Positions 1-8,149 of a stretch of DNA of 64,000 nucleotides are shown piece by piece. Made by a program: the position numbers and the translations under genes. The stretch comes from Streptomyces sp. R302. GTDB taxonomy: Bacteria; Actinomycetota; Actinomycetes; Streptomycetales; Streptomycetaceae. Position 1 is the first letter of the stretch, and each line of letters begins with the position of its first letter. The notes below the pieces were generated by a model, which saw only the letters and a list, made by a program, of their open reading frames with translations, searched no databases and was not told the DNA's origin. The stretch lies in NCBI RefSeq assembly GCF_012927245.1, contig NZ_JABBGE010000010.1:205499-269498 (forward strand), read 5' to 3'.

Positions 1-886
1 CGCCGGAGGCGACCAGGTCGGCGACGGCGTTCATACCGGCGTGGTCCGCCTCGACGAGGAGGGTCTCCACGCGGACCCCGCGGGCCGCGGCCTTCGCGGC
101 CTCGTCGGGGTCGTTTCCCGGCATGATCGAGACGAGGAGGCCCCCGGGGCGCAGGACGTCGAGGGAGCGGGCGCGGGTGTCGCCGGAGAGCGGGTCGAGC
201 ACCATGTCGACGTCCTGGACGGCGTCGCGGAAATCGGTGGTGCGGTAGTCGATCACCTCGTCCGCGCCGATCGAGCGGAGGAACTCGTGCTTGGGGGCGC
301 TGGCGGTGCCGATGACGTACGCGCCGCGGGCCTTCGCGATCTGGACGGCGAGGTGGCCGACCCCGCCGGCGGCGGCGTGGATCAGGACGCGCTGACCGGC
401 GCGCACCCCGGCGGTGTCGACGATCGCCTGGTACGCGGTGAGGGCGGCGAGCGGCAGGGCGCCGGCCTGCACGTGGTCGATGCCGGCGGGCTTGGCGGCG
501 AAGGCGCGGGCCGGGCCCGTCACGTACTCGGCGTGGGAGCCGACGCCGTGCGGGTAGGGCAGCATCCCGAAGACCTCGTCGCCCGGCTTGAACAGGGTGA
601 CGCCGAAGCCGACGGCCTCGACCACGCCGGAGACGTCCCAGCCGAGGACGAGCGGCAGCCGGTCGAGGAAGAGTCCCGAGGCGCGGTGCTTCCAGTCGGT
701 CGGGTTGACGCCGGAGGCGCGGACGGCGACGAGGATCTCGCTCGGGCCGGGGACGGGACGGGGAAGGTCGACCTGCTTCAGGACGTCGGGGGTGCCGTGG
801 GTGTCCTGGCTGATGGCGCGCATGGTGCGGGCAGCCGTGGTGGCGGTGGCGGTGGCGGTGGCGGTGGCGGTGTTCGTGTTCGTCAT
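1..886 (-). CDS. NADP-dependent zinc-free alcohol dehydrogenase / quinone oxidoreductase (3' end outside window)
   Basis: The minus-strand reading frame is open from position 886 to the left edge, so the C-terminus is missing. It shows the MDR fold: an N-terminal GroES-like part (VDLPRPVPGPSEILVAVRASG, VNPTDWKHR, LGWDVSGVV) and a Rossmann motif AAAGGVGHLAVQIA for NADP(H). No zinc-binding cysteines are visible, which points to the quinone oxidoreductase (zeta-crystallin-like) group that reduces enones or quinones. The first ATG (886) is followed by a Thr-Ala repeat (five GCCACC-type units, about 838-872) that is foreign to the family. An in-frame ATG at 823 (MRAISQDTHG) is the more family-like start. 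The gene is divergent from the GlxA-type regulator. Family is clear; substrate is unknown. Confidence 0.85.
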   Translation of the reverse strand, partial: MTNTNTATATATATATTAARTMRAISQDTHGTPDVLKQVDLPRPVPGPSEILVAVRASGVNPTDWKHRASGLFLDRLPLVLGWDVSGVVEAVGFGVTLFKPGDEVFGMLPYPHGVGSHAEYVTGPARAFAAKPAGIDHVQAGALPLAALTAYQAIVDTAGVRAGQRVLIHAAAGGVGHLAVQIAKARGAYVIGTASAPKHEFLRSIGADEVIDYRTTDFRDAVQDVDMVLDPLSGDTRARSLDVLRPGGLLVSIMPGNDPDEAAKAAARGVRVETLLVEADHAGMNAVADLVASG

Positions 887-923
887 GCCGTCCAGCCTCG
901 TCGCGGAGCCCACCCCGGTACCA

Positions 924-937
924 TGGCATGAATGCCA
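924..937. promoter_or_regulatory. Perfect 14-bp palindrome between divergent genes (putative operator)
   Basis: TGGCATGAATGCCA is a perfect inverted repeat (arms TGGCAT/ATGCCA, 2-bp centre) in the short gap between the oxidoreductase and the AraC-type gene. It overlaps an upstream ATG (928) of the regulator frame, so that ATG is probably not the true start. A binding site for the adjacent regulator or another repressor is inferred from position and symmetry only. Confidence 0.5.
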
Positions 938-957
938 ACTTCCGACGGGATCGTGCC

Positions 958-1914
958 ATGAGTGTCCACCGTGTCGTCGTCCTCGCCCTGGACGGGGTGT
1001 ACCCCTTCGAACTCGGCATCCCGAGCCGGGTCTTCGGCGCGCTCCAGGACCGCTACGAGGTCCTGACCTGCTCGGTCGACGGCGGTCCCGTCGCCACGAA
1101 CGCCGACTTCTCGGTGACGGTGGGGCACGGCCCCGAGGTCCTCGCGACGGCGGACACCGTGCTGCTGCCGCCGTTCGACCTCTCCCGCCTCTCGCGCGAA
1201 CTGCCGCCGGGGGTCGGCGAGGCCCTCAAGACGATCCGCCCTGGCACCCGGATCGTGTCCATCTGCACGGGTGCCTTCGTCCTGGCGGCGGCGGGACTCC
1301 TCGACGGACGCCCGGCCACCACCCACTGGGCCGTCACCGACCTCTTCCGCTCCTGGTACCCGGAGGTCGCGGTCGACCCGGACGTGCTCTTCGTGGACGA
1401 CGGCACCCTGCTGACCTCGGCCGGCGCCGCGTCCGGCGTCGACGTCTGTCTCCACCTCGTACGACGGGACCACGGCGCGGCCGTCGCCAACCACGTGGCA
1501 CGCGCGTGCGTCGTACCGCCGTGGCGGGACGGCGGGCAGGCCCAGTACATCGAGCACCCCGTGCCCCCGGCGGACGGGAGCGGCACCTCCGCCACCCGCC
1601 AGTGGGCGCTGGAGAACCTCCACGAGCCGCTGACGCTGAGCGAACTCGCCGGGCACGCCCGGATGAGCCTGCGCACCTTCGCGCGGCGCTTCGGCGACGA
1701 GGTCGGGACGAGCCCGGGGCGCTGGCTGATCCAGCAGCGCGTCTCCCGGGCCCAGCACCTCCTGGAGACCACCGACCTGGCCGTCGACGACATCGCCGGC
1801 CGGGTCGGCTTCGCCACCGGCACCTCCCTGCGCGAGCACCTCCACGCGGCCATCGGCGTCTCGCCGATGGCGTACCGCCGCACTTTCCGGGGGGCGTCGG
1901 CGCCGACGGGCTGA
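958..1914 (+). CDS. GlxA-family transcriptional regulator (DJ-1/PfpI domain + AraC helix-turn-helix)
   Basis: A 318-residue protein. Residues about 1-180 form a DJ-1/PfpI-like (class I glutamine amidotransferase-like) sensor domain with Cys103 in the nucleophile-elbow motif ICTGAFVLAAAG. Residues about 215-318 are an AraC-type double helix-turn-helix (TLSELAGHARMSLRTFARRF ... VDDIAGRVGFATGTSLREHL). Such proteins are cytoplasmic transcription regulators whose effector is usually unknown. ATG 958 is chosen over ATG 928 because it matches the family N-terminus, follows a GACGGGA-like ribosome site, and leaves the 924-937 palindrome outside the gene. The divergent oxidoreductase is the obvious candidate target. 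Confidence 0.9.
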   Translation: MSVHRVVVLALDGVYPFELGIPSRVFGALQDRYEVLTCSVDGGPVATNADFSVTVGHGPEVLATADTVLLPPFDLSRLSRELPPGVGEALKTIRPGTRIVSICTGAFVLAAAGLLDGRPATTHWAVTDLFRSWYPEVAVDPDVLFVDDGTLLTSAGAASGVDVCLHLVRRDHGAAVANHVARACVVPPWRDGGQAQYIEHPVPPADGSGTSATRQWALENLHEPLTLSELAGHARMSLRTFARRFGDEVGTSPGRWLIQQRVSRAQHLLETTDLAVDDIAGRVGFATGTSLREHLHAAIGVSPMAYRRTFRGASAPTG

Positions 1915-1918
1915 GCAT

Positions 1919-2028
1919 GAGCCCCTGGCCGCACGAGCCCCCTGGCCGCACGAGCCCCCCGGCCGCACGAGCCCTCCGGCCGCATGAGCCCCCCAGCTGC
2001 ACGAGCCCCCCTGGCCATACGAGCCCCC
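1919..2028. repeat. Tandem 16-17-bp repeat, about seven degenerate units
   Basis: Immediately after the regulator stop lie about seven copies of a 16-17-bp unit of the type GAGCCCCCTGGCCGCAC, with one or two changes per copy. The array separates two converging genes. It is not a CRISPR, because there are no unique spacers. It could act as a transcription barrier or be slippage-generated filler. Confidence 0.7.
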
Positions 2029-2061
2029 GGCCCGGAAAGCCTCGGCTCAGCAAGGCCTCGG

Positions 2062-3006
2062 CTACAGCCAGGGGCGGTGGCCCGGCCCCGTCGGGTGCGT
2101 GCCGGTGACCCCCATGACCACCGAGTACAGGCTGGTCTCCGCGGTGATGAAGAGGCGGTTGCGCTTGGCGCCGCCCCAGGAGATGTTGGCGACGGCCTCG
2201 GGGACGTTCAGCCGGCCGATCAGCGTGCCGTCGGGGTCGTAGCAGTGCACCCCGTCGTCCATCGCGGCGACCCAGAGCCGGCCGCCGTCGTCGAAGCGGA
2301 GGTTGTCGAAGCGGGCCTTCTCGCGGTCCCCGGTCTTCGCGAAGACCGTGCCCTCGGAGAGGGTGCCGTCCTCGCGGACGTCGAAGGCCCGGATGAAGCC
2401 GGCGCGGGTGTCGGAGACGAACAGGCGCCGTTCGTCGGGCGAGAAGACCAGCCCGTTCGGCGCGCCGAAACCGTCCGCGACGAGCCGCACCTCACCGGTG
2501 GCCGGGTCGATCCGGTAGACGTTGTTGGCGCCGATCTCGCTCTGCGCGCGGTACCCCTCGTAGTCGCTGGTGATGCCGAAGTCCGGGTCGGAGAACCAGA
2601 TCGAGCCGTCGGACTTCACGGTCGCGTCGTTCGGGCTGTTCAGCCGCTTGCCCTGCCACCGGTCGGCGAGGACGGTGACGGTGCCGTCGTGCTCGGTCCT
2701 GGTCACCCGGCGGTTGCCCTGCTCGCAGGTGATCAACCGGCCTTCCCGGTCGAGGGTGTTGCCGTTGGTGTGGCCGGCGGAGCGGCGGAAGACGGCGACC
2801 GCGCCGGTCTCCTCGTCCCACCGGAGCATCCGGTCGTTGGGGATGTCGCTCCAGACCACCTGCCGCCACGCGGGTACGTACACCGGCCCCTCGGCCCAGC
2901 GGCAGCCGGTGAAAAGGACCTCCAGCGCGTCGTCGCCGTTCATGCACCGGCCGGTCCGGAACCGCTCGTCGAGCATCTCGTACAGTCCCGGGCGCTCGCT
3001 GCTCAT
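2062..3006 (-). CDS. SMP-30/gluconolactonase/LRE family lactonase
   Basis: A 314-residue protein of the SMP-30/gluconolactonase family, six-bladed beta-propellers that hydrolyse sugar lactones with a divalent metal. Hallmarks are WAEGPVY near residue 40 (metal-ligand Glu), NSPNDATVKSDGSIWFSDPDFG (Asn/Asp ligands), APNGLVFSPDERRLFVSD (second Asn and Asp) and DNLRFDDGGRLWVA. Length is normal. ATG 3006 is preferred: GAGGAG lies 8 bp upstream, whereas the upstream in-frame GTG (3015) sits directly on that site. No signal peptide, so cytoplasmic. It is divergent from an Lrp-type regulator that could control it. The substrate lactone is not predictable. Confidence 0.88.
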   Translation of the reverse strand: MSSERPGLYEMLDERFRTGRCMNGDDALEVLFTGCRWAEGPVYVPAWRQVVWSDIPNDRMLRWDEETGAVAVFRRSAGHTNGNTLDREGRLITCEQGNRRVTRTEHDGTVTVLADRWQGKRLNSPNDATVKSDGSIWFSDPDFGITSDYEGYRAQSEIGANNVYRIDPATGEVRLVADGFGAPNGLVFSPDERRLFVSDTRAGFIRAFDVREDGTLSEGTVFAKTGDREKARFDNLRFDDGGRLWVAAMDDGVHCYDPDGTLIGRLNVPEAVANISWGGAKRNRLFITAETSLYSVVMGVTGTHPTGPGHRPWL

Positions 3007-3131
3007 AGGGTCCACTCCTCACGAGAGACGTCACATGCCGCATCCGGGCCGCGCATTGAACCTCAGTCGGCCCGGAGTTGATATTGCGGGATGAGATACG
3101 GTCTTCGCCAGGAATCAACGAATGGAGAGTT

Positions 3132-3584
3132 GTGGATCACATCGATCGCGCACTGCTGGCCCAGCTTCAGCAGGACGCCACCCAGTCGTACGCCGCCCTC
3201 GGCCGGGCCGTCGGCCTGTCCGCCGGCGCCGCCCACGAACGGGTGCGCAAACTGAGGGAACGCGGCGTCATCCGGCGTACCGTCGCCGACGTGGACCCGG
3301 CCGCCGTGGGCAGCGCCGTCCTCGCCTACGTGATGGTCGACTCCACGTCCTGGATGGGCGATTCGGCGAAGGACTTCGCCGCGCTCCCCGAGATCCTGGA
3401 GGCGCACGTCATCGCCGGCAGCGCCTCGGTCCTGGTCAAGGTCAGGACCGCGACCACCGAGCAACTCCAGGACGTGCTGCGCCGGATCTACGCCATCGAC
3501 GGGGTCAGCGGCACCCAGGCCACCGTCGTCCTGGAGACCTTCTTCGAGCGGCCGCTGTCACCGCTGACGGCCGATGCCACGTGA
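3132..3584 (+). CDS. Lrp/AsnC-family transcriptional regulator
   Basis: A 150-residue Lrp/AsnC protein. An N-terminal helix-turn-helix (HIDRALLAQLQQDATQSYAA, then LGRAVGLSAGAAHERVRKLRERG) is followed by a RAM/ligand-binding domain (VLAYVMVDS, PEILEAHVIAGSASVLVKVR, LRRIYAIDGVSGTQATVVLE). These proteins form octamers that sense amino acids or related small molecules. GTG 3132 is chosen because GGAGAG lies just upstream and the resulting length equals the family norm; the frame stays open upstream to 3078. The 3020-3120 region shared with the divergent lactonase is comparatively AT-rich (TTGATATTGCGGGATGAGATA) and probably holds both promoters. Confidence 0.88.
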   Translation: MDHIDRALLAQLQQDATQSYAALGRAVGLSAGAAHERVRKLRERGVIRRTVADVDPAAVGSAVLAYVMVDSTSWMGDSAKDFAALPEILEAHVIAGSASVLVKVRTATTEQLQDVLRRIYAIDGVSGTQATVVLETFFERPLSPLTADAT

Positions 3585-3616
3585 GCCCCGCCCACCTCGC
3601 CGCCTACCCTGCGGGA

Positions 3617-4267
3617 ATGATCAAACCGATAGAGCTCGTGATCTTCGACTGCGACGGCGTCCTCGTCGACAGCGAACGCCTGGCCGTCCGTCTCCAGGTG
3701 GCGCTCGGCGCCGAGTTGGGCTGGCCGCTCACCGCCGACGAGGTGGTCGACCGGTTCATCGGCCGCTCCAAGGAGTCGATCGTCGGGCAGATCGCCGAGC
3801 GGCTCGGCGCGGAGACGGCGGGGCTGTGGTGGCGCCTGCTCATCGAGCGCCACCGGGACGCGGTCGACCTGGGCCTCGACCCGGTGGACGGGCTGCCCGA
3901 GGCGCTCGCCGCCCTCACCCTGCCGACCTGCGTCGCGTCCAGCGGGTCCCACGAGAAGATGCGTCACACCCTGGGCCGCACCGGCCTCTACGGCCACTTC
4001 GAGGGCCGGATCTACAGCGCGAGCGAAGTGCCCAGGGGCAAGCCCGCGCCCGATCTCTTCCTGTACGCCGCCCGCCGCATGGGCGTCGACCCGGCGGCGT
4101 GCGCGGTGGTCGAGGACAGCGGCCCCGGCGTCGCGGCCGCCCGGGCCGCCGGGATGCGGGCCTTCGGGTACGCGGGCGGCCCCACGCCCGCCGTACGCCT
4201 CGAAGGCCCGGGCACCGTCGTCTTCGACGACATGCGCGAACTGCCGGAGCTGCTCGCCGGAGGGTGA
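3617..4267 (+). CDS. HAD-superfamily hydrolase (beta-phosphoglucomutase-like, subfamily IA)
   Basis: A 216-residue cytoplasmic HAD phosphatase. Motif I FDCDGVLVDS places the nucleophile Asp11 and acid/base Asp13. Motif II is CVASSGS, motif III is the Lys in GKPAPDLF (Lys142), and motif IV is VVEDSGPGV. An alpha-helical cap lies between residues about 18 and 85. Overall it resembles YieH/phosphoglycolate-type sugar phosphatases. ATG 3617 follows a GCGGGA-like site. It starts shortly after the Lrp gene in the same direction and may share its transcript. Substrate not predictable. Confidence 0.88.
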   Translation: MIKPIELVIFDCDGVLVDSERLAVRLQVALGAELGWPLTADEVVDRFIGRSKESIVGQIAERLGAETAGLWWRLLIERHRDAVDLGLDPVDGLPEALAALTLPTCVASSGSHEKMRHTLGRTGLYGHFEGRIYSASEVPRGKPAPDLFLYAARRMGVDPAACAVVEDSGPGVAAARAAGMRAFGYAGGPTPAVRLEGPGTVVFDDMRELPELLAGG

Positions 4268-4321
4268 CGCGCCCGGGCGCCCCCGCCGGGGACGCCCCTG
4301 AGGGGAACGGGTCGCCGGCGG

Positions 4322-4933
4322 TCAGTCCGCCGTGGGGACGCCCAGGATCGTGCGCATGCCGTGCAGCGCCCAGCCGTCCGCCTGGTCGTCGCCGTGGAGG
4401 AGCCGCGCCGGAGTGATCCCCGCGGCCAGGGATTCGAGCCCGTAGACGACACGGGGGGTGTCCGTCGTGGGCGGCAGCTCCCCGGCGGCGACGGCGGCGT
4501 CGATGTCGTGGCGCAGGGTCTCCCGCCAGCGGCCGCGCCCCTCGGCGATCCGGTCGTGCACGGAGCCGGTGCGCCCGTCGTAGTCGTACGTGACCTGGGT
4601 GAGCAGGCAGCCGCCGGAGTAGCCGGGCTCGGCGGCGTACCGCACCCAGGCCGCGCAGACGGCCAGCAGGCGCGGCAGCCCCGCGTCGAGGTGGCGCGCC
4701 GGCAGCCAGACCCGGGTGCGGAAGTCCTCCAGGACCAATTCCACCGTCTCCAGCTGCAGCTTCTCCTTGCTGCGGAACTGGCCGATGACTCCGGCCTTGC
4801 TCATCCCCAGCCGGTCGGCGAGCCGGCCGATGGTGACGCTGTCCAGACCCTCCAGGGAAGCGAGATCGGCGGCGGCGCGCAGCACCGACCGCCGGGTTTC
4901 GAGGGCCGCCTGAGCTGATGCACGTCCTGCCAT
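4322..4933 (-). CDS. TetR-family transcriptional repressor of the adjacent efflux operon
   Basis: A 203-residue TetR protein. The N-terminal helix-turn-helix runs from ETRRSVLRAAADLASLEGLD through VTIGRLADRLGMSKAGVIGQF. The C-terminal helical ligand domain includes GYSGGCLLTQVTYDYDGR, a feature of the YxaF/LmrA-like TetR group. It is divergent from an MFS drug-exporter gene with a 19-bp palindrome between them, the classic layout of a drug-responsive repressor controlling itself and the pump. The inducer is unknown. Confidence 0.9.
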   Translation of the reverse strand: MAGRASAQAALETRRSVLRAAADLASLEGLDSVTIGRLADRLGMSKAGVIGQFRSKEKLQLETVELVLEDFRTRVWLPARHLDAGLPRLLAVCAAWVRYAAEPGYSGGCLLTQVTYDYDGRTGSVHDRIAEGRGRWRETLRHDIDAAVAAGELPPTTDTPRVVYGLESLAAGITPARLLHGDDQADGWALHGMRTILGVPTAD

Positions 4934-4955
4934 GCCGGCGAGTTTAGCAAACGAC

Positions 4956-4974
4956 CGTACGTCATTGACGTACG
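4956..4974. promoter_or_regulatory. TetR-type operator (9-1-9 inverted repeat)
   Basis: CGTACGTCA-T-TGACGTACG is a perfect inverted repeat midway between the TetR start (4933) and the MFS start (5001), in a local AT-rich gap. Size and symmetry fit a TetR dimer site. A second partial copy (ACGATCGT) follows at about 4976-4983. Confidence 0.7.
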
Positions 4975-5000
4975 AACGATCGTACTCTTAAATCCTCGCC

Positions 5001-6557
5001 ATGACGCCTGCCGCGGACCCCCGCCGAGCCTCCCTCGCCCTGTCACTCGCCTGTGCCGGCACCTTCCTGAGCTTCCTCGACGCCACGGTGACCAACCTGG
5101 CCGTGCCGCCGATCGCCGACACCTTCGACGCCTCGCTGACCACGGTCTCCTGGGTCGCCACCGCCTATGTCATCCCCTTCGCCGCGCTCCTCGCCCCGGC
5201 CGGCCCGCTGGCCGACGCCGTCGGCCGCGCCCGCCTCTTCCTGATCGGCGTCGCCGCCTTCACGGCGTCGTCCCTGCTGATCGCCGTGGCCCCGAACCTG
5301 CCCGTCCTGCTCGGCGCCCGCGCCGTCCAGGGCCTGGCGGCGGCCCTGCTGGTGCCCGCCTCGCTGGGTCTGGTGCTCGCGGAGATCCCCGCCGAACGCA
5401 GGCGTGCCGCCATCGGCCTGTGGAGCGCCGCGGGCGCCCTGGCCGCCGCGGCCGGGCCCGCACTCGGCGGCGTCGTCGTCGACGCGCTCGACTGGCGCGC
5501 CCTTTTCTGCCTCAACCTGCCCGTCGGCGTCTGGGTGTCGATCGCCGGCAGGAAGCTGCTCACCGGCGAGTCCCGCACCGGCCGGGCGCCCGACCTCGCG
5601 GGCAGCGTGCTGCTCGCCCTCTGCGTCGGCGCGGCGGTGTACGGGCTGACGCGGGGACCCGAGCGCGGCTGGACCTCGGCGCACGTCCTGGTCGCCGCCG
5701 GCGTCACCCCGCTCGCGGCGGTGGCCGCGGTGGCGCGCTCGCTGCGGCATCCACGGCCGGCGCTCCGGCTCGACCTCTTCCGCAGCCGCCCCTTCGCCGT
5801 CGCGAGCGCCGTCTCCGTCGCGTACGGCGCCGCGCTCTTCGCCACGATGCTGCTCGGCGTGCTCTTCATGACCGACGCCTGGAAGTACTCCGCCCTGGAG
5901 GCGGGCCTCGCGATGAGCCCGGCGGCGTTGGCCACCGCCGTGGTCGGCGTCGGCATCGGACGGCTCTCGCTCCCGCTCACCCCGCGCACGATGGTGGTGG
6001 CCGGCTCGGCCCTCGTCGCCGCCTCGACGGCCGTGCTGGCCCTCCTGATCGACACCGAGCCCCGCTTCTGGACGCTGTGGCTCCCGGCCGGAGCGGTGAT
6101 GGGAGTCGGCGTCGGACTGGTCACCGTCGGCGTCTCCAGCGCCGCCGCGCTCTCCGCGCCGCCCCAGCAGTTCGCCGCCGCCACCGGCATGGTCATGGCA
6201 GCCCGTCAGGTCGGCGGCGGACTCGGCATCGCCGCCACGGCCGTGATCATCGCGGAGGTCCCGGGCTCGGGAGCGGAGCCGTACGCCGCCGTGTACGGGT
6301 TCACCACCGCCGTCAACGTGGCCGCCGCGCTCGGCGCACTAGCCCTACGCGCCAAGCCGCAGCCGCAGCCGCAGCCCCCGGCGCAGTCGGAGTCGCAGCT
6401 GGGGTCCCAGTCCCAGCCGCAGCGCCCGTCGCAGTCGCAGCCGCAGTCCCAGTCCCAGTCCCAGCCCGAGTCCGCGGTCGGTCCGTCGCTTGGGCTCGCC
6501 GCCGTGGCCGACGGGGTCCCGGCGGTCCCTCGTGTCCTCGAAGGGGACCAGCGATGA
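5001..6557 (+). CDS. DHA2-family MFS multidrug exporter with a Gln/Pro/Ser-repeat tail
   Basis: A 518-residue inner-membrane proton antiporter of the EmrB/QacA (DHA2, 14-helix) group. TM1 carries LACAGTFLSFLDATVTNLAV (the typical LDxTVxNLAL motif), followed by the loop PLADAVGRARLFLIG and motif C-like GPALGGVVVD. Hydrophobic segments continue to about residue 450. The last about 65 residues are a low-complexity cytoplasmic tail of QPQPQP/SQSQSQ repeats encoded by imperfect CAG/CCG/TCC triplet-pair repeats, unusual for the family. It is divergent from and probably repressed by the TetR protein. The stop overlaps the SGNH-hydrolase start (ATGA). Confidence 0.9.
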   Translation: MTPAADPRRASLALSLACAGTFLSFLDATVTNLAVPPIADTFDASLTTVSWVATAYVIPFAALLAPAGPLADAVGRARLFLIGVAAFTASSLLIAVAPNLPVLLGARAVQGLAAALLVPASLGLVLAEIPAERRRAAIGLWSAAGALAAAAGPALGGVVVDALDWRALFCLNLPVGVWVSIAGRKLLTGESRTGRAPDLAGSVLLALCVGAAVYGLTRGPERGWTSAHVLVAAGVTPLAAVAAVARSLRHPRPALRLDLFRSRPFAVASAVSVAYGAALFATMLLGVLFMTDAWKYSALEAGLAMSPAALATAVVGVGIGRLSLPLTPRTMVVAGSALVAASTAVLALLIDTEPRFWTLWLPAGAVMGVGVGLVTVGVSSAAALSAPPQQFAAATGMVMAARQVGGGLGIAATAVIIAEVPGSGAEPYAAVYGFTTAVNVAAALGALALRAKPQPQPQPPAQSESQLGSQSQPQRPSQSQPQSQSQSQPESAVGPSLGLAAVADGVPAVPRVLEGDQR

Positions 6558-7270
6558 CCCCGCAGCAGGACCGGACCCCCGTCCAGGACCGGCCGGCCGA
6601 CCGCCTCGACCTCGCCGCCGAGTCGTCCGACCCGTACTGCGTCGCCCCGGACACCGCCGCCGAACTGCTCCGCCACCACCCGTGGCAGCGGCTCGCCGTC
6701 CTGGGCGACAGCGTCACCGCCGGCGTGATGGACCCCCTCCCGGGCTACCGCCACCGTTCCTTCGCCGACCGCTTCACCGACGCCCTTGTGGCCACCCGCC
6801 CCGGCTTCGCCGCCGTCAACCTGGCCACGCCCCACCTGCTCCTCGACGAGATCCGGGACCGACAGCTCGGGCCTGCCCTGGAGTTCGGGCCCGACGTGGT
6901 GATGGTGAGCGCGGGAGGCAACGACGCCTTCCGCAGCTTCGACCCCGCCACGCTCCGGGGCAGCCTCGCCGCGCTCCTCACACCGCTCGCCGGGACCGGA
7001 GCCCTGGTCGTCACGATCGGCCTGTTCGACCTCGCCCGCTCGGGCCTCGTCCCACCGGAACACGCGCCCGGCATGGCCCGCCGCTTCGACGAACTCGACG
7101 CCCTCACCGCCGGCCTGACGCGCGAACTCGGCGGCGTCCACGTCGACACCCACCACCACCCGCTCGCCGCCGACCCCGCGATCTACGCCGCCGACCGCGT
7201 GCACGCCAACGCCCGAGGCCACGCGGTCGCCTTCGCCGCGATCACGGCCACCCTGGCGCGGCGACACTGA
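6554..7270 (+). CDS. SGNH/GDSL-family hydrolase
   Basis: A 238-residue SGNH hydrolase. Block I is AVLGDSVTAGV (nucleophile Ser53), block III is SAGGNDAFR (oxyanion Gly/Asn), and block V is ADRVHANARGH (Asp and His of the triad near 218-221). No signal peptide is visible, so it is probably a cytoplasmic esterase or lipase. The ATG overlaps the MFS stop by 4 bp, so translation is coupled. It may modify a drug or acyl compound handled by the pump, which is inferred from operon position only. Confidence 0.85.
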   Translation: MTPQQDRTPVQDRPADRLDLAAESSDPYCVAPDTAAELLRHHPWQRLAVLGDSVTAGVMDPLPGYRHRSFADRFTDALVATRPGFAAVNLATPHLLLDEIRDRQLGPALEFGPDVVMVSAGGNDAFRSFDPATLRGSLAALLTPLAGTGALVVTIGLFDLARSGLVPPEHAPGMARRFDELDALTAGLTRELGGVHVDTHHHPLAADPAIYAADRVHANARGHAVAFAAITATLARRH

Positions 7271-7315
7271 AGCCGCCGGACCGGGGTTCAGGAGCCGGAT
7301 GACAGGAACCGAAGT

Positions 7316-8020
7316 TCAGGAACGAGAGGGCGGCCGCTCCGCGGCAGCGGACTCCTTGGGCTGCTCGGTGAAGTGCAGCCACGCGCTCAGGGCGGCCTGC
7401 AGATCGAGCACGGCCGCGCGGTCGAGGTCCTCCCCGGCCGCGCCGACGTGCAGCCGCACGGCCCGGCCCGTCACCGTCCATCCCACGGGGCGTGGTCGGG
7501 TCGGGGTGATCGCGGAGCCGTGGGCGAGGGTACGCAGCATCGCCGTGACGCGCGGCGGCAAGGGCCGTCCACGGGGCGCCGGAGCGATGCCCTCGGGCCG
7601 GGTGGGCAGCCCGAGGAGGGTCCGGAACTCCTTGATGGCCGCTTCGAGGGACCGGGGCGTGGTGGGCGCCGCGTCGGTGAAGGCGTGCACCAACTCCCGG
7701 TGCCGCATCCTGTCCTGAGGAGGATGCTCCTTCACGTCGACCCGTACGACGGCCGGCGGGATCAGGGGACGCGTATACCCCTTCCTCGTGTACGCGGCGT
7801 GCTCGGTGCGCAGTTCGGCGATGCGCCGCGCGAGCGGGTTGTCACCCCGGAGGGCCGGAAGCGTCGCGGCCAGCGCGGGTGACGCCACCGGCGGTGACAC
7901 GCGCGGCAGTCTCCCGTAGAGACCGTGGGCCCGGTGCAGGACGCCCGTCTCGGTGACCAGCACCGTCACCTGACGCCCGGTGGTGTCGTTGCCCAGCCGG
8001 AACCCGACGGTCAGTGTCAT
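7316..8020 (-). CDS. Protein of unknown function (234 aa)
   Basis: I do not recognise a named domain. The protein begins MTLTVGFRLGND, a short beta-rich segment (VTVLVTETGVLHRAHG), continues with a basic helical middle (LARRIAELRTEHAAYTRKGY) and ends with a segment suggestive of an alpha+beta domain (VGWTVTGRAVRLHVGA, VLDLQAALSAWLHFTE). No signal peptide or membrane helix is visible. ATG 8020 is chosen because AAGGGGA stands 5 bp upstream; the frame remains open to 8107. It converges on the SGNH gene, 45 bp away. Codon use is like its neighbours, so it is probably a real Streptomyces gene. Confidence 0.7.
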   Translation of the reverse strand: MTLTVGFRLGNDTTGRQVTVLVTETGVLHRAHGLYGRLPRVSPPVASPALAATLPALRGDNPLARRIAELRTEHAAYTRKGYTRPLIPPAVVRVDVKEHPPQDRMRHRELVHAFTDAAPTTPRSLEAAIKEFRTLLGLPTRPEGIAPAPRGRPLPPRVTAMLRTLAHGSAITPTRPRPVGWTVTGRAVRLHVGAAGEDLDRAAVLDLQAALSAWLHFTEQPKESAAAERPPSRS

Positions 8021-8149
8021 CGCTGTCCCCTTCCGCTCCGAGGTCACGCTAGCGAGACTCTCCCTCTCCAGGGGAGCGAACCCCGCATTCCCGCCACGAC
8101 GGGACACATTCCCCGACCGACCGACCGGACCGGCCGCCTGAGCGGACGG

